Shown: piece by piece, positions 20,301 through 31,253 of the stretch
How the letters are laid out: each line of letters starts with the position of its first letter
How positions within the stretch are numbered: the first letter of the stretch is position 1
Assembly (NCBI GenBank): GCA_025526915.1
Contig: JAHLKH010000039.1
Coordinates: forward strand, 62,001-126,000
Length of the DNA stretch: 64,000 nucleotides
Reading direction: 5' to 3'
Source: Entophlyctis helioformis
Lineage: Eukaryota > Chytridiomycota > Chytridiomycetes > Chytridiales > Chytriomycetaceae
Translations under genes and position numbers: made by a program
Notes under the pieces: generated by a model
Seen by the model: only the letters and a program-made list of their open reading frames with translations
Database searches by the model: none
Told to the model about the DNA's origin: nothing

Positions 20301-21773
20301 AGCTGTGTGTTGAGTGTCTCGTTGTCGAGGCGGTGCAGATCGTCGATCTTGTCGGCAAGCCCAAGTTCGAGCAGCTCAGTTCGGAGTGCGACGCGAACTT
20401 CGACCTCGTCTGGCGTGCTGCAAATGGCGTTGAAGAACGTCATTGTGGCGGCCTGGTAGTCGCGGTAGTTGGCAGCTTCTGGTCCGTTTTCAAGATCGGG
20501 ATTGACAAGGTCGTTGACAAGAGTAGCAAAGCGTCTGGGTTCCGCCGCTACGGCCATGTAGTGGTCCATGGCTTGCACGACCTGCATGTGTCCGTTGGGT
20601 GGGATCAGACACAAAGCAGCAAGAACCTCGATGCCCATCGATCTTGTGCGGAGGATGGCGCAGTTGAGTGCCAGCGCAAGGGTCTTGATGGCGTCTGGGT
20701 GCGACAGGGTTGCGGTCAGACCAGCCGAGCTTGACATTTGGGCTTTCATGGCGCGGATGGAGTAGATTTGCACATCGCGCTCAATGGCAGACACACTGCA
20801 TGTACGTGTGTGTGAGTTGGCTCCATCTGCTGTTGGCTGGCGGGGCTGCGTGAGCGAGTGTTTGCTTACTTTGTCACTTGACGCTTGGAGCAGTTGGACG
20901 AGATGATCTTGAGCAGCACAGGCAGGCCGCCGCCATCGACAAACTGCTTGACCCAGCTGTTGTGGTGAGCAAGTGGTGTCAGTCGCGAGATGAACGTACC
21001 GAAAAGCCACATTGACGTTTGGGCAGGGCTTGACGCTTTGACGCGTCTGGATGGTGATCGCGGTCGAACCCCCTTGTCGCTCATGCACGCGACGGTCACG
21101 CGAAGCCAGGAGCCGACAGCGCCAACAACAGACAGGTGCTCACCTGATGGGCTGCGTGCGCATTGCAACCTCGAGCGACTGCAGCTCCTTGGCCAGCTCG
21201 CTCACAGCCAGACCGCTCTGCAGCAGCGTGACGTATGCGCCAGGCTCGTACAGCATCTGCTTGTTGCCAGTCTCAACACCGGCCTTGTTGGCTGGGTTGG
21301 CCTTTTCCTCGCGCTGGACAAGCAGCTTCCACTTCTTGTCGATGGGCATCAGCCGCATGGTGTCTGCCTTTTGCGACGGCAGCGCCAACTCGGCCTGCCA
21401 GCGCGCAGCGTCAGTAGCGGTCAGCAAGCACATGTCCAACGGTTGCTCGGCATCCGCCAGAGGGAGTGGTGCGACGCACCAGAAAGGCTTCAAACTGCTC
21501 ATTGACAATGGCCTCTGGCGGCACGTTGTCTGCATTGAAGCCGAGTGTCGAGCTGCTGCCGCCGCTGTTGGGCATGGCGCCAGGCGCTGGATGCGCGCCG
21601 CCTGGATGGGCTGCAGACGGGCTGCCGACCGACACGCTGCTGGCCGGCCCAGTCGCATCTCCATGCAGCGCCTCGGTTGACTTGCTCCAGGGCTTCCACA
21701 GCGTCGTCTTTCGGCCCAGCTCCTTTGACGGGCTGGACATGTTCGTGTCGGTTGAACTGGAAAACTCATTCAT
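17329..21773 (-). CDS. Formin (Diaphanous/Bni1 type)
   Basis: Twelve exons: 21773-21480, 21394-21144, 20956-20870, 20795-20106, 20044-19843, 19762-18755, 18690-18604, 18529-18374, 18293-18164, 18098-17977, 17902-17744 and 17676-17329 (1177 residues). The N-terminal half is a GTPase-binding/FH3 region (LPSQKADTMRLMPIDKKW; WVKQFVDGGGLPVLLKII). It is followed by an FH1 segment with several runs of eight or nine prolines, then the FH2 actin-nucleating domain from about residue 620. A C-terminal DAD-like motif (IMDDLISALKTGDHY) suggests autoinhibition released by a Rho GTPase. Intron 10 uses a GC donor (GCAAGC at 17976). The start is the first in-frame ATG after the neighbouring gene. Confidence 0.95.
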
Positions 21774-21840
21774 TCGTTCATCCGCGATCGATCCGAACGC
21801 GTTCGAGTCGATGTTGCATTGATACAGGAGCGAGCCTGCG

Positions 21841-23363
21841 TCAGAGTCTGGACTTGAGGACCTGCACAGGAGGCGGCGTGAGCGTGTACGGGTTCTCTGG
21901 CAGGAAAAAGTCGAGCGTGATCTCGTCTTCGGGACATTTTGGGTCGACCCTGTACTTTGCAAAGTCTGTCACGCCTTGGAAGCGCAGCAACACTTCATCG
22001 ATCGCAAAGTGGCCAGTGTACTTGTCGCTGGGCTGGCTGAGAACCACAAAGGCAGCGTCCGCCATGATGTCCGTCTTGCGGTTCTTGGATGTATGCCCAG
22101 GATCTGTAGATGCACATTGGGGCGAAATGCGTGAGCGGCTGGGCAGTGGATTGTCGCTGCGTCTGACCAAGCACGGCTTACCAATGACGTTGTGCATTGC
22201 AGAGGTGTCAATGGCGGTCATGGGCCACAGGGCATTGACGGCAATCCCGTCAGAGGCAAGCTCGCCCGCCAGACCTGCAATGTCAAGTGGGGGCATGAGT
22301 TGAGTCAGAGGCGTTTGACGCAGCATGCACGAATCGTCCCACACAACCCAGTTACCAATAACGCAGAGCGACATGGCGTATCTGGTTGGCAAAGGCAAGA
22401 AAGACGGGTCAGTACACACGCAGCATATCCAATAGCCTGCTGCGATCCATACTTGGCCATGGTGTACGCGACGTGATGCTCAAACCACAGAGTGCGAAGG
22501 TCAGGCGGCGGCGACAGGACAAGGATGTGCGGGTTGCGTCCCTTCTTGGCAGACTCCTTCAGATACGGCAGCGCGAGTTTGGAGACAACCCACGTTCCAC
22601 GGCCGTTGATCTGGTTCATGAGATCGAACCTGGACAACGAGGTTGCAGATGCTTGCCGTGTGAGCGCTTATAGGAGGGAGCAGATGGGCAGATGGACGCT
22701 CACTTTTTGATCGACGTGTCTGGCGTGCTGGTCTGGCTTATGGCAGACGCGTTGTTGATGACAATGTCGATGCTGCACGACAGTCACGGCACTCGGGTGT
22801 CAGCTGGGCGGTCTCGGACACGGGCAACCCAATGATGCGATCCATGCTGCGTACCCGCCAAACCTGGTGTGTCACATGATGGCCACAGCAACGGTCAGCA
22901 TGTGCAACAACTATTCCTCAAGTATGCGCTGCCGACCACGTGTCAGCCGTCTTCTTGATGGCCGCCTCCACCTGGTCCTCGAAGCGGATGTCGCAGATGA
23001 GCGGAAGCGCTTTGCCGCCAGCCTTGACGATGTCCTCGGCAGCCGTAAAGATGGTGCCAGGCAGCTGCAGATGGGCAGCGCACAAGCAGATAGCAGGGCA
23101 AGAATGCAGGTGGAGGTGGAGCACGCTGGTCAGCCAGCCAGCCAGCCAGCCAGTCCGCCAACAAGCTTGAACAAGCTTTGTCGCCGGGCAAGATGCCAGA
23201 GCAGGCGAGGGGATACCTTTGGGTGCGGCTCGGCTGTCTTGGCTGCAATAGCCACATTGGCACCCTCCTTGGCCAGCCGCACGGCAATGGCCAGGCCGAT
23301 GCCGCGGGACGCTCCCGTGATGAACACCGTCTTGCCCTTGAGCGACGTGTTAGTGGATGACAT
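21841..23363 (-). CDS. HSDL2: HSDL2-like short-chain dehydrogenase
   Basis: Seven exons: 23363-23217, 23064-22937, 22772-22704, 22629-22453, 22381-22356, 22274-22182 and 22103-21841 (300 residues). Rossmann motif TGASRGIGLA, the AAKTAEPHPK stretch typical of hydroxysteroid-dehydrogenase-like 2, NNAS, and a YTMAK catalytic Tyr/Lys pair created across the exon 4/5 junction. WPMTAIDTSAM continues the family pattern. Animal HSDL2 carries a C-terminal SCP2 lipid-binding domain; this protein stops before it. Probably an NAD(P)-dependent oxidoreductase acting on a lipid-like substrate, possibly peroxisomal or mitochondrial by family. It ends 67 bp before the formin start. Confidence 0.93.
23131..23153. 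repeat. (CAGC)n microsatellite
   Basis: Nearly six tandem CAGC/CCAG units inside HSDL2 intron 1. Confidence 0.9.
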
Positions 23364-23562
23364 TTCGGATCGGGCGGAAACCGCTGTGCCCGACTGTGAT
23401 CGCAAGGGCCGCAAAGGCTGGTTTGGATCTTGGCCTGACGTCATGCCCAAGGTGCCAACTGGCTTGGCACGACAAACACAATACAGCTCGCTGGATTCGG
23501 TGGCAGGCAGCACAGACCCGGCCGGCCACGCAAGCTAGCACGTCCAATCGGCACCCGCATCC

Positions 23563-24920
23563 ATGCAGGTCCCGCTTGCAGTCGCGACGCTGAGCGCGGC
23601 ACTGCTGGCCACGGCTGCAAATGCCCTCGTCGTCGCACTGCTTCTGTCGTCTCGCAAGCCAGCCCCTATCTGTCCTCAATTCAGCCGTGTTCGTTGGCAA
23701 TTCCGCAGCCAGCATCGCCATCTTCATCGGGAGCACCGTTGACTATATCCAGCACTCGTCTGCAGACGCATCGATCGCCTCGTTTTCGTCTCAGACGTTC
23801 TGCCACTCGCTCGTATTCCTGCTCGACACGTCCGAAGCTGTGCAGATGCTGGCCGTTGTCGTGCAGGCTGGACTGCTCGGCCTTGTGCAAGTCATGCATC
23901 TGCCCTGGGCTCGTCTCAAGCGCCGTGGCGCGTCATTGCTGTGCATTGGCATCGGCCTGCTCGCCGTCATTCGCGGATCGCTGTCCGCCAGTCTCTGGCA
24001 ATCTGTGCCTGGCATCACCGGTCCACCGACGGTCGAGACGCTGGCTGCATGGTGCCCCGCCCTCATTGACTTGCAGGCATCGCCAATCGACAGCATCTCA
24101 TCTGCATTCGACCATCCAGGCATGATTGCCCACCTGGCCATCGCAGCCATCGTCGCTGCTGCTCTCCTGGGACTGTACATCACGCTCTACGTTTGCTTGC
24201 ATGTTCGCAAAGTCGGTGCAAAGGCACAACGCGATGGTGTGTGGCATCTCTCTCAAGCATCGCTTGTGCAGCCATGGCATACTCATCCATCCAGTGTTGC
24301 CATGGACAGCGCTCGTCCAAAAGCCAACCAAGAAACCCCAGTCGATTCAAGTGTCTCACAAGTCATCGCAGGTGCGGTCAAGTGCCAAGCCACTCGCACC
24401 CATATACACCGCCTTTGTGAAACTGCAAGCCGTTGCCTTTGACCGCAAGATTGTTCATGGCTCATGTGCCACAGCTGCCTGGTCCACGCTCCAATGGATG
24501 GTATGGACGTCCGAGTCCGCGTACCGGCTCGAGCACACATTGCAAGGGCAATCGACGAATCCTGCATCCTCAACATTGACCGCCGCACGCTCGGCTGAAG
24601 ATGCCAGCGGCGCATTGGAAGTGGCTGGCATCTGGGTCCAGTTGGTGCCAGTCATTCGAGCCGCGTGTTTGGCGATCCACCCTTTCCTGATCCTGCTGGC
24701 TGACGCAGATCTGCGTCATGCAGTGTTACTCAAGCTTGGACTCAGGCATACGGATCCGTTCCTGGTCCCGCCGCAACCATTGTCGGCAGGCGACGGCAGT
24801 GGCAGCGGGAGCACAGGCACGGGCACAGGAACGGGAGTGTATCCATCTGGCGTGGTCGGCAGCGTGGTAGTGCTCAAACGTGCAAGAATGTCTGTCCGAC
24901 AATCACAGTCACAAACATGA
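23563..24920 (+). CDS. Orphan rhodopsin-like 7TM (GPCR-like) protein
   Basis: No close family recognised, but the layout is that of a class-A-like receptor. A first helix from ATG 23563 contains AANALVV. Further helices are near 23690, 23810-23900, 23935-24000 and 24120-24205, one near 24470-24510 and one near 24640-24725. A Cys at the start of helix 3 (FCHSL) and one in the second extracellular loop (AWCPAL) could form the conserved disulphide. The last helix has an HPFLILLADADL motif in place of NPxxY. The tail is Gly/Ser/Thr-rich. Two frame changes are unresolved: near 23650-23690 (very short intron or missing base) and near 24205-24400 (probably an intron in loop 3). The gene is divergent from HSDL2. 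Confidence 0.5.
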
Positions 24921-25147
24921 GCGAAACGATGTCGGGCACACATTCCGACTAGCGGCAGGACCACAATGGACGGCGGGCCGGCTGATGACATGGGCAGGAT
25001 CAGTGTAGATTCACATGGTGTATTGTGATGCCTCAAAAGCAGGCAAAGAATGGATGCGGATGATGTGTGTGTGGCAGAGCGGCGTGGCAGACAAGGAATA
25101 AACTCGATACCCAGCATGAACCCAGTGGCAATAGATAGATGTGCACT

Positions 25148-27049
25148 CTATGCCTTCTTGACCAAGGCATCCACCGTCTCTTGGCGCGTTTGTCTCAAGA
25201 ACGGGATGAGGTCCGTGCCGCCCGTTCCAACAGCACCCTTCTCGGGAGCCAGCAGGTTGCCACCGGTGCCCTCGATGTCCTTCTTCTGCTGCAGGATAAT
25301 GTACACAGTCGTGATCTTGATGTGCGTGTCGCGGAAGAGCTTCATGCCCGTGATGGCACGGTCAAACTCAGCGACGGCGGCATGGTTCGGCGGCAAGGTC
25401 GTGAGGTAGTCGCGGATGGAAGGGCCGTTGCCGAGCGCAACAAGGAAGTCGCGGTGCTCGGCAGACAGGTATGCGCGCATCTCCAACATAGGGTTGGGGC
25501 CGGCTGCCTTCTTGGCAGCTGGCGCATCATCGCCATTGGATGCATCCGGCACAGACACGGGCATCGGAGAGTGGTCGATGCTGAGACCGACATCCAGACT
25601 GTGGATGAGCGGGCTCTGTCCAGCACTGGCGCCGGCATAGCAGCGCCATGTGCCAACACGATCGGCCGGCATGGGTCCATCGAGGTTGACATGCTCGTCA
25701 ATCTGTCCGGTAAAGGTTAGACATGAGCACACGCAGGCACATCTGCAGACAAGACGTGAAAGCACGGGCCGCGTGTATGCGAAACACATGTACCTCGGTG
25801 ACGCCCTCGTAAAAAATGCCGTGCGGCAGCTTGGGCGAGTTCTTGGAACCACCAGCATAGGGACGCACGCGGTTCCAGAAGATGTGCGGGTCGTTCTTTT
25901 CGTACATGCGCTTGAGCACATCGTTGATGGCATGCGTCACGTTGGCAATCGTCGTGAGCGACTTGACAAGCGTGTCGTGGTCCTTGTCGAGAATGGCCTG
26001 CTGGGCATTCAGGAATGCCTGCAGGGCAGGGGCGCCGGCAGCCTCGACACCCAGAGGAACGAGGTAGAACCACGCCTCGTCAAAGACGCCGCTGAATGTG
26101 TGCTGCATGGCGATGTTGCTGTGGTTATCCATCGTGGCAAAGGGGTCAGCCAACGAGGACAGGCGATCCGCGGACATGAGAAAAGCAACACACGAGCACG
26201 CACCTCAGATCCAGAGGTCCCTGCGGGTCAAGCAGATACCAGTTGAACAGCTCGACGCCGGCGTACGAGATGACTGGCATGAGCGAAAGGTGCTTGGACA
26301 CGGCAAACCAAGGACGGGCAATGCAGGCCGGCACGATGCTCTCGATGGTATCGGCCTTTGGAATGCCACTGATGTACGCGTGGGCGATAAACGACAGGAC
26401 CATGTAAGCGCGCTTCCACTCGTGGCCATTGGCAAGCCGTGAAACGTCCAGCTCAGGCAGCTGGCGGCCGTATCGTGCACCACGTTTGCCATTGAGAGTG
26501 GTGCCGTGCGCACGGATGGGCAGTGGCAGCGAGCAAGCATTAGTCAGCACAAAAAGTACAAAACGAAAGCGGCTATTTGAAAGCCGCCGACAGATGGAGC
26601 CCAGATGACGGCACATGCCGATGGAGCCATCATGTGGTTCTATCGCGTGTCCAATGGCCAACTATTGACAAGACATGACAGGGCGATGGAACAGCGATGC
26701 CCACTGGCAATGGCACGTCTTGCTGGCTGGAGGGCCGACTGGCAGGCTGGCCAACAGGCTGCAAACGGAGCGAAGAGCAGCGCATGCCAGAAGCGCAACG
26801 CACCTTGAGGACACGCTTGCGCAAAGAGCCGGCAACAAGCAGCTGGTTGAGGTTGTCGATGATGGACTCCCACTGGTCGAAATACGCCGGAAGCCGGCGC
26901 AGCGGCGGCGGGTTCGACAGGAATCCAGACACCTTGTCGATGTTGTAGTCGGCCAGCTTGGCCACGACGGGGCGGGCTGCATGCGAGCCGTTGGTCGTGG
27001 TGGTCGTGCCGTTGGTCTTGGTCACGGCGGGCACGGGTTGCGTCGTCAT
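25148..27049 (-). CDS. IDO1: Indoleamine 2,3-dioxygenase
   Basis: Four exons: 27049-26804, 26460-26204, 26118-25794 and 25702-25148 (460 residues). It is a heme dioxygenase opening the indole ring of tryptophan, first step of the kynurenine/NAD pathway, normally cytosolic. Recognisable stretches are LPELDVSRL, LSFIAHAYISG, HTFSGVFDEAWFYLVP and NRVRPYAGG, then YAGASAGQSPL and the proximal heme-ligand region FRDTHIKIT. A 25-residue Ala/Lys/Asp-rich insertion lies before the C-terminal helices, as in fungal members. The gene lies downstream of HSL paralogue 2 and is read in the same direction. Confidence 0.95.
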
Positions 27050-27137
27050 TATTGGCCGATTCGATAGTTTTCACTAAAGTATGAAAAAAAAGTAAAACGA
27101 TTTTCGTCTTGCCACAATATCGAAGCAGCGTTGGATT

Positions 27138-27191
27138 GGCAAGGTGGCCGAGTGGCTGAAAGGCGATGTGGGCAGGCATACAGATCCCACA
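27138..27191 (+). other. tRNA-Ser/Leu-like 5' half (tRNA fragment)
   Basis: Starts GGCAAGGTGGCCGAGTGG and continues CTGAAAGGCGATG. This matches the acceptor 5' strand, A box (TGGCCGAGTGG) and D-arm of eukaryotic serine/leucine tRNAs. A weak stem (GTGGG...CCCAC) follows. I find no B box (GGTTCGANTCC) and no CCTTGCC to close the acceptor stem downstream, so it appears to be a truncated or decayed tRNA. It lies in the upstream region of the dioxygenase gene. Confidence 0.4.
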
Positions 27192-27250
27192 CACACATCA
27201 ATGCAGACGGTCTACGCCAATGGCTCCACAATGGCAATGCACTCGTAGAG

Positions 27251-29643
27251 TCAACGCTGTTTATGGTGGTCAAGATGGTATGTACGACAAGAATGGGATA
27301 GGAGAGCCTGTGCGGCATCGTCAGATCTGGTGTGCCTGGATGTGTCTTGTGTGATGGCGCCGCCAACAAGACTGACACGCAGGATCGACGAGGCGGCATG
27401 GCGGCAAGTGTCCTTGCAGTGGCTTGTGTGGGTGGCGCGGGTCCGTGACGACGACGGTGTGCTCACGCTTGCCGCGTCGTCCGTGTCGCTGCTGGTCTCG
27501 GACGAGTCGACCGAGACGGCCGAGTCCACATCACGCTCGGCAGACGGCCCAAACGTGCGCACAAACTGGCCGATGCGGTCCATGGCGTCCGACGACTGTG
27601 GATGAACGGGAATGCTGCAATGCGGTCGTCATGCAAGGGAGGCATCTGGTCAGCTGTGCTGTGGATGGTCTGTGTGCCTGTATACTTGAGGCGACCGTCG
27701 AGGCGACCAGTCGTGGCAACAGTTGTGGCGATCATGCACAGCCAGCACACTCACTGTGGAACACGTGGAACATGTCCTTGTAGATCTGCAGCTCGACCTG
27801 GTTGCCGGCCGCAGTCGCAAGCGGTGAAAGTGGACGGCATCGTCCGTGACCACCTCGGAGTCGCCCGATTGCTGTGCGGCGTGGTCGTGCGGCGTGGTTG
27901 TGTGTGGCATGCACAGACAGGCACACGGACAGAGTGTGAGCGCGACTGTGCAGTGCATCGAGTGGCTTGGCGTGCTGTATCACAGCACACAAAGCAAGGC
28001 AAGGGCAGCACAGCACGAGGGCAGCATCCCAACAGACCACTCACAATCAGCATCGGCGGCAGACCCCACAGCTTGCCGTTGAGGGGCGAGATGGCTGGAT
28101 GGCCGCGAGGCAGGCCGTTGGCATAGATCTTCATGGCCCAGTCAATGCCGTCCAGATCAAGCGACAGAAAGTCCGAGTTCCAGTTGTTGTGGAAGCTTGC
28201 CGACTTGATCTCTGTGGTGCCAGCACGGCGAGCAGTGTCAGCGAGTTGCTGTGCGTGGCATGCCAGCTTGGACACGCAAGGCTGGACACGCAAGGCTGTG
28301 CACGCAAGGACGCTGTGCGATCGATGCACCACAACTCACCATGGTCGAGAAACGGCGAGAGCATGGCAATGCCGGCAGGCATCGGCAGGTTGAGGCTCTT
28401 GAGCGTCTGCATGAGCTGCAGCGACAGACAGCCGCCGCTCGAGTCGCCCATCACAAAGATGCGCGACGGCGAGACGGGTCTGTGGTGGCCGATTGCCGGC
28501 GCTGCGCCAGACGGGCGAGACTGCGATGCTCTGAAGGATGCCTGGCACGCGATGCCGCTGTCGTCGGTGGGGAGACTCAATCCAGTGAGAGCCAGGTAGC
28601 ATGCCAGTGCGTCTTCGATGGCGCTTGGGAACGGGCCGTCGAGCGCAAGGCGGTAGTCGGCTGCAAACACACTGGCGCCACAGGCTTGCGAGATCTTGGA
28701 TGTGATGACGCGGTGTGTCCGTGGCGACATGAAGATGTGCGCACTGTCCAGACGATGCCATGCAAACAAGTGGCAGGGAGAGTGAGAAGAAGCAGTGGCG
28801 ATGTGCGAGGTGTGTGTGCCATGAGCAGGACGGCATGCTGCGTGGTTGCTTACCCGCCGTGCAGGTACAGAATGACAGGCTCGTCAGATGCAGCGACGCT
28901 GTCGGCCGGCAGTGGGCCAAGCGACTTGTGGCGGACCCACTCGCCAGGCACGTAGCGTGTGTGCATGCCGGCATAGTCGACTGTGTTGGTGAGCGGCTGT
29001 TGCGCAACATCCAGAGCCTCCTTGACCAGCGCCGAAACCTGCTCAGGATGGCGCACAAGCACCGACGTCTGCTCGACGGACGCGTCGAACATGAACGCAG
29101 GCACCGAGAACTGCGTGGCCAGACGCACAATGCCGAGCGAGTGGCGGCCCTGTGGCGGGTGGTTGACCATGACCGACTGTGCGTGTGTGCGCACGAGTGC
29201 AGGGCAGCCAGCCGGCGTTGCCGTGTCAGCCAGCAGTCAGCGATTGTCAGCAACTGCAAGCGATTGTCGCTCGTTTCCAATCCCGTGGGCATGGCAGCCA
29301 ACCGAGCGCTCAGAACGCACAAAGCCGCACAAAAATGGCATCACACACACACACACACCTTCATGGCGGCATGCGTTAACGTCGTGAGCAGGTTCCAGCT
29401 GGAACGCACAGGGCCGTCGAGCATGTGCGACAGCACGGCGGTGGACACACTGGCGGCTGTGGATGCAGACGCCAGAGCGAGGTGCATGGGCAGCGGCAGC
29501 GAGTGCGACAGCTTGCCGAGCATGGTTGAAGGAGGCGGGGCAGGCGGCAGTGCGATGAGTGGATACGACGGCGACGGGCGGAAGGCCGAGCGCGGCGTGC
29601 ACGCAGCCGCAGACGGCGATTGCTTTGTGTGCTGATTGTGCAT
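27251..29643 (-). CDS. Hormone-sensitive-lipase-family esterase (paralogue 2), two frame breaks
   Basis: Six exons match paralogue 1 in order and phase: 29643-29359, 29176-28854, 28743-28340, 28211-28045, 27871-27755 and 27614-27251. YLHGGAHIFMSPRTHR gives the oxyanion region, VMGDSSGGCLS the nucleophile, SGDSEVVTDDAV the acidic part and MFHVFH the His region. Exon 5 is 117 nt against 118 in paralogue 1, and its frame breaks near 27819-27826, between the catalytic Asp and His. A second missing base near 27600 (CC where CCC is expected) breaks exon 6. Both may be sequencing errors; if real, this is a recent pseudogene. The tail is Ser/Thr/Asp-rich. The start could also be in-frame upstream at 29778. 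Confidence 0.8.
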
Positions 29644-30110
29644 GTGCGAGAGAGTGTGTGACTGTAAGAGAGGCTGGCAGAGCGGCTGCAAGAGAGGCTG
29701 AACGAGTCGCAGGCTGACGGGGCAAGATGCCAAGCGAGCGAGCAAGCGGCGTTGATAAGCGCCAGCTGTGCGGATCAATTGGACACGAGAGCGGTGAAAT
29801 GCGGTGAAATGCAGGCGGATGTGCCGCGGATGGCTGGCGAGTCATTGTGGCGACTTGCAGCAGCGACTTGCAGCAGGCAACCACACTCTGCCACTCGTGC
29901 AGATCCACCACAGCCGCTTGCCAGCAACCAGTGGCCACGAGTGGCTGGACTCGAGCGGCAAGAAACCAACCAACGCAGACACTTGTGGATGGTGCAAGGG
30001 GTTTCATTGTGTGTACAGGAGCAGTCTCAGTGGGCGATCACACACAGGCAGTCTGTGAGTGTGCGAGTGTGTGTGTGCGAGTGGAAGCGTGCGAGAGAGA
30101 CATGGCAGAT
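29644..30110. other. Intergenic region upstream of HSL paralogue 2
   Basis: Between the esterase start and the end of the peroxiredoxin. It contains (GAGCAAGC)-like and (GTGTGC)n low complexity near 30050-30090. No gene or clear promoter motif seen. Confidence 0.5.
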
Positions 30111-30937
30111 CTACGCGTTGATCGAGGGGTCGGCAGTGTAGCGAAGGTACGGCTTGACCGTGCGGAAGCCAGGGAAGCGCTTCTGCGCAGCCTCGTCGTT
30201 GATCGACGGCGGGATGATCACGTCGTCCTTGGGCTGCCAGTTGACGGGCGTGGTGACCGAGTGCTTGTCCGTGAGCTGCAGCGAGTCGATCACGCGCAGC
30301 ACCTCGTCAAAGTTGCGGCCCGTCGACGCCGGGTACGTGATGATGAGGCGGATCTTGTGGTTGGGGTCGACGATGAACACCGAGCGCACCGTGAGCGGCA
30401 GGCCCGAGCGGTCCGATGTTGGTGGGGTCCTGGTAGTCGAGCATGCCGTACTTGGACGCCACCTTGCGGTCAAAGTCGGCAATGATCGGGAACTTGACGT
30501 CCGAGCCCTGCGTCTCGTTGATGTCGTCGATCCAGCGGCCGTGCGACTCGAGCGTGTTGCACGACAGGCCGATGGGCTTGACGCCGCGCTTGGCCCACTC
30601 GGCAGACAGCTTGGCGACGGCGCCGAGCTCGGTGGTGCAGACGGGGGCTGTTGGGAGGATGGATGGAGTGGATGAGTGGCAGGAGTGGCAGCAGGCAGGC
30701 GTCAGTCGCTGTGTTGCTGCAGTGACTCGGGCAGGCAGCAAGGTGCACAGGCAACACACGGCACACAGACAGCAAGGCACAGGCAGACTCACTAAAGTCC
30801 TCGGGGTGCGAGAACAGGATGGCCCACGAGCCGGCCTTCCACTCGTGGAACGAGATGTCGCCCTGCGTGGTCTCGGCCGCAAAGTCGGGTGCAACGTCGC
30901 CAAGGCGGAGACCGCGAGCAGAAGTGTCCTGGGTCAT
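30111..30937 (-). CDS. 1-Cys peroxiredoxin (PRDX6/Prx1 type), one frame break
   Basis: Two exons: 30937-30793 and 30647-30111. The splice joins HPEDF to TPVCTTE, the peroxidatic-cysteine motif of 1-Cys peroxiredoxins. [38 protein letters not shown] and [15 protein letters not shown] follow the family to the end (about 226 residues). Such proteins reduce peroxides and phospholipid hydroperoxides. One extra base is needed to explain the frame change near 30413-30414 (CC on the + strand). Removing one C rejoins DPTNI to DRSGLPL, as in yeast Prx1-like proteins. A TATA box lies 73 bp upstream. Confidence 0.9.
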
Positions 30938-31009
30938 GGTGTGTGTGTGGTGGTGTTTGTGGGAGGTGTTTGTGCGATGCAGGCAGGCAGACGGGGCAGA
31001 TGTCTGCTG

Positions 31010-31017
31010 CTTTTATA
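31010..31017 (-). promoter_or_regulatory. TATA box of the peroxiredoxin gene
   Basis: TATAAAAG on the minus strand, 73 bp before the ATG at 30937. Confidence 0.6.
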
Positions 31018-31201
31018 GCCCCCTGGCTGGCAGTGCCATGCGGGCAGTGCCATGTGCTGCTGTGTTGCTGGCGGGCAGTGGCATGCACGCAGATGGCGTC
31101 ATCGCGTCCGTGTTGACGGCATGCGGATGGCGTCATCCCATCACCACGATCCAAGGTTCGCCAGGCTTCTGCAAGAGTGGGCAATGAGGGCAGGCTGGTC
31201 T

Positions 31202-31221
31202 TTATTGGTGCTGGGCAGACG

Positions 31222-31253
<32 letters not shown>

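Noticed and set aside
24716..25117. 133-codon minus-strand frame between the 7TM gene and IDO
   Set aside because: Overlaps the Gly/Ser/Thr tail of the 7TM gene antisense and has no domain or splice continuation.
27138..27220. Complete tRNA-Ser gene
   Set aside because: Only the 5' half and A box are convincing; no B box or 3' acceptor strand found, so listed as a fragment.
14733..30937. Functional gene cluster (esterases, dehydrogenase, dioxygenase, peroxiredoxin)
   Set aside because: Genes are on both strands, interspersed with a formin and a 7TM gene, and belong to unrelated housekeeping pathways. No backbone enzyme or shared motif supports a biosynthetic cluster.
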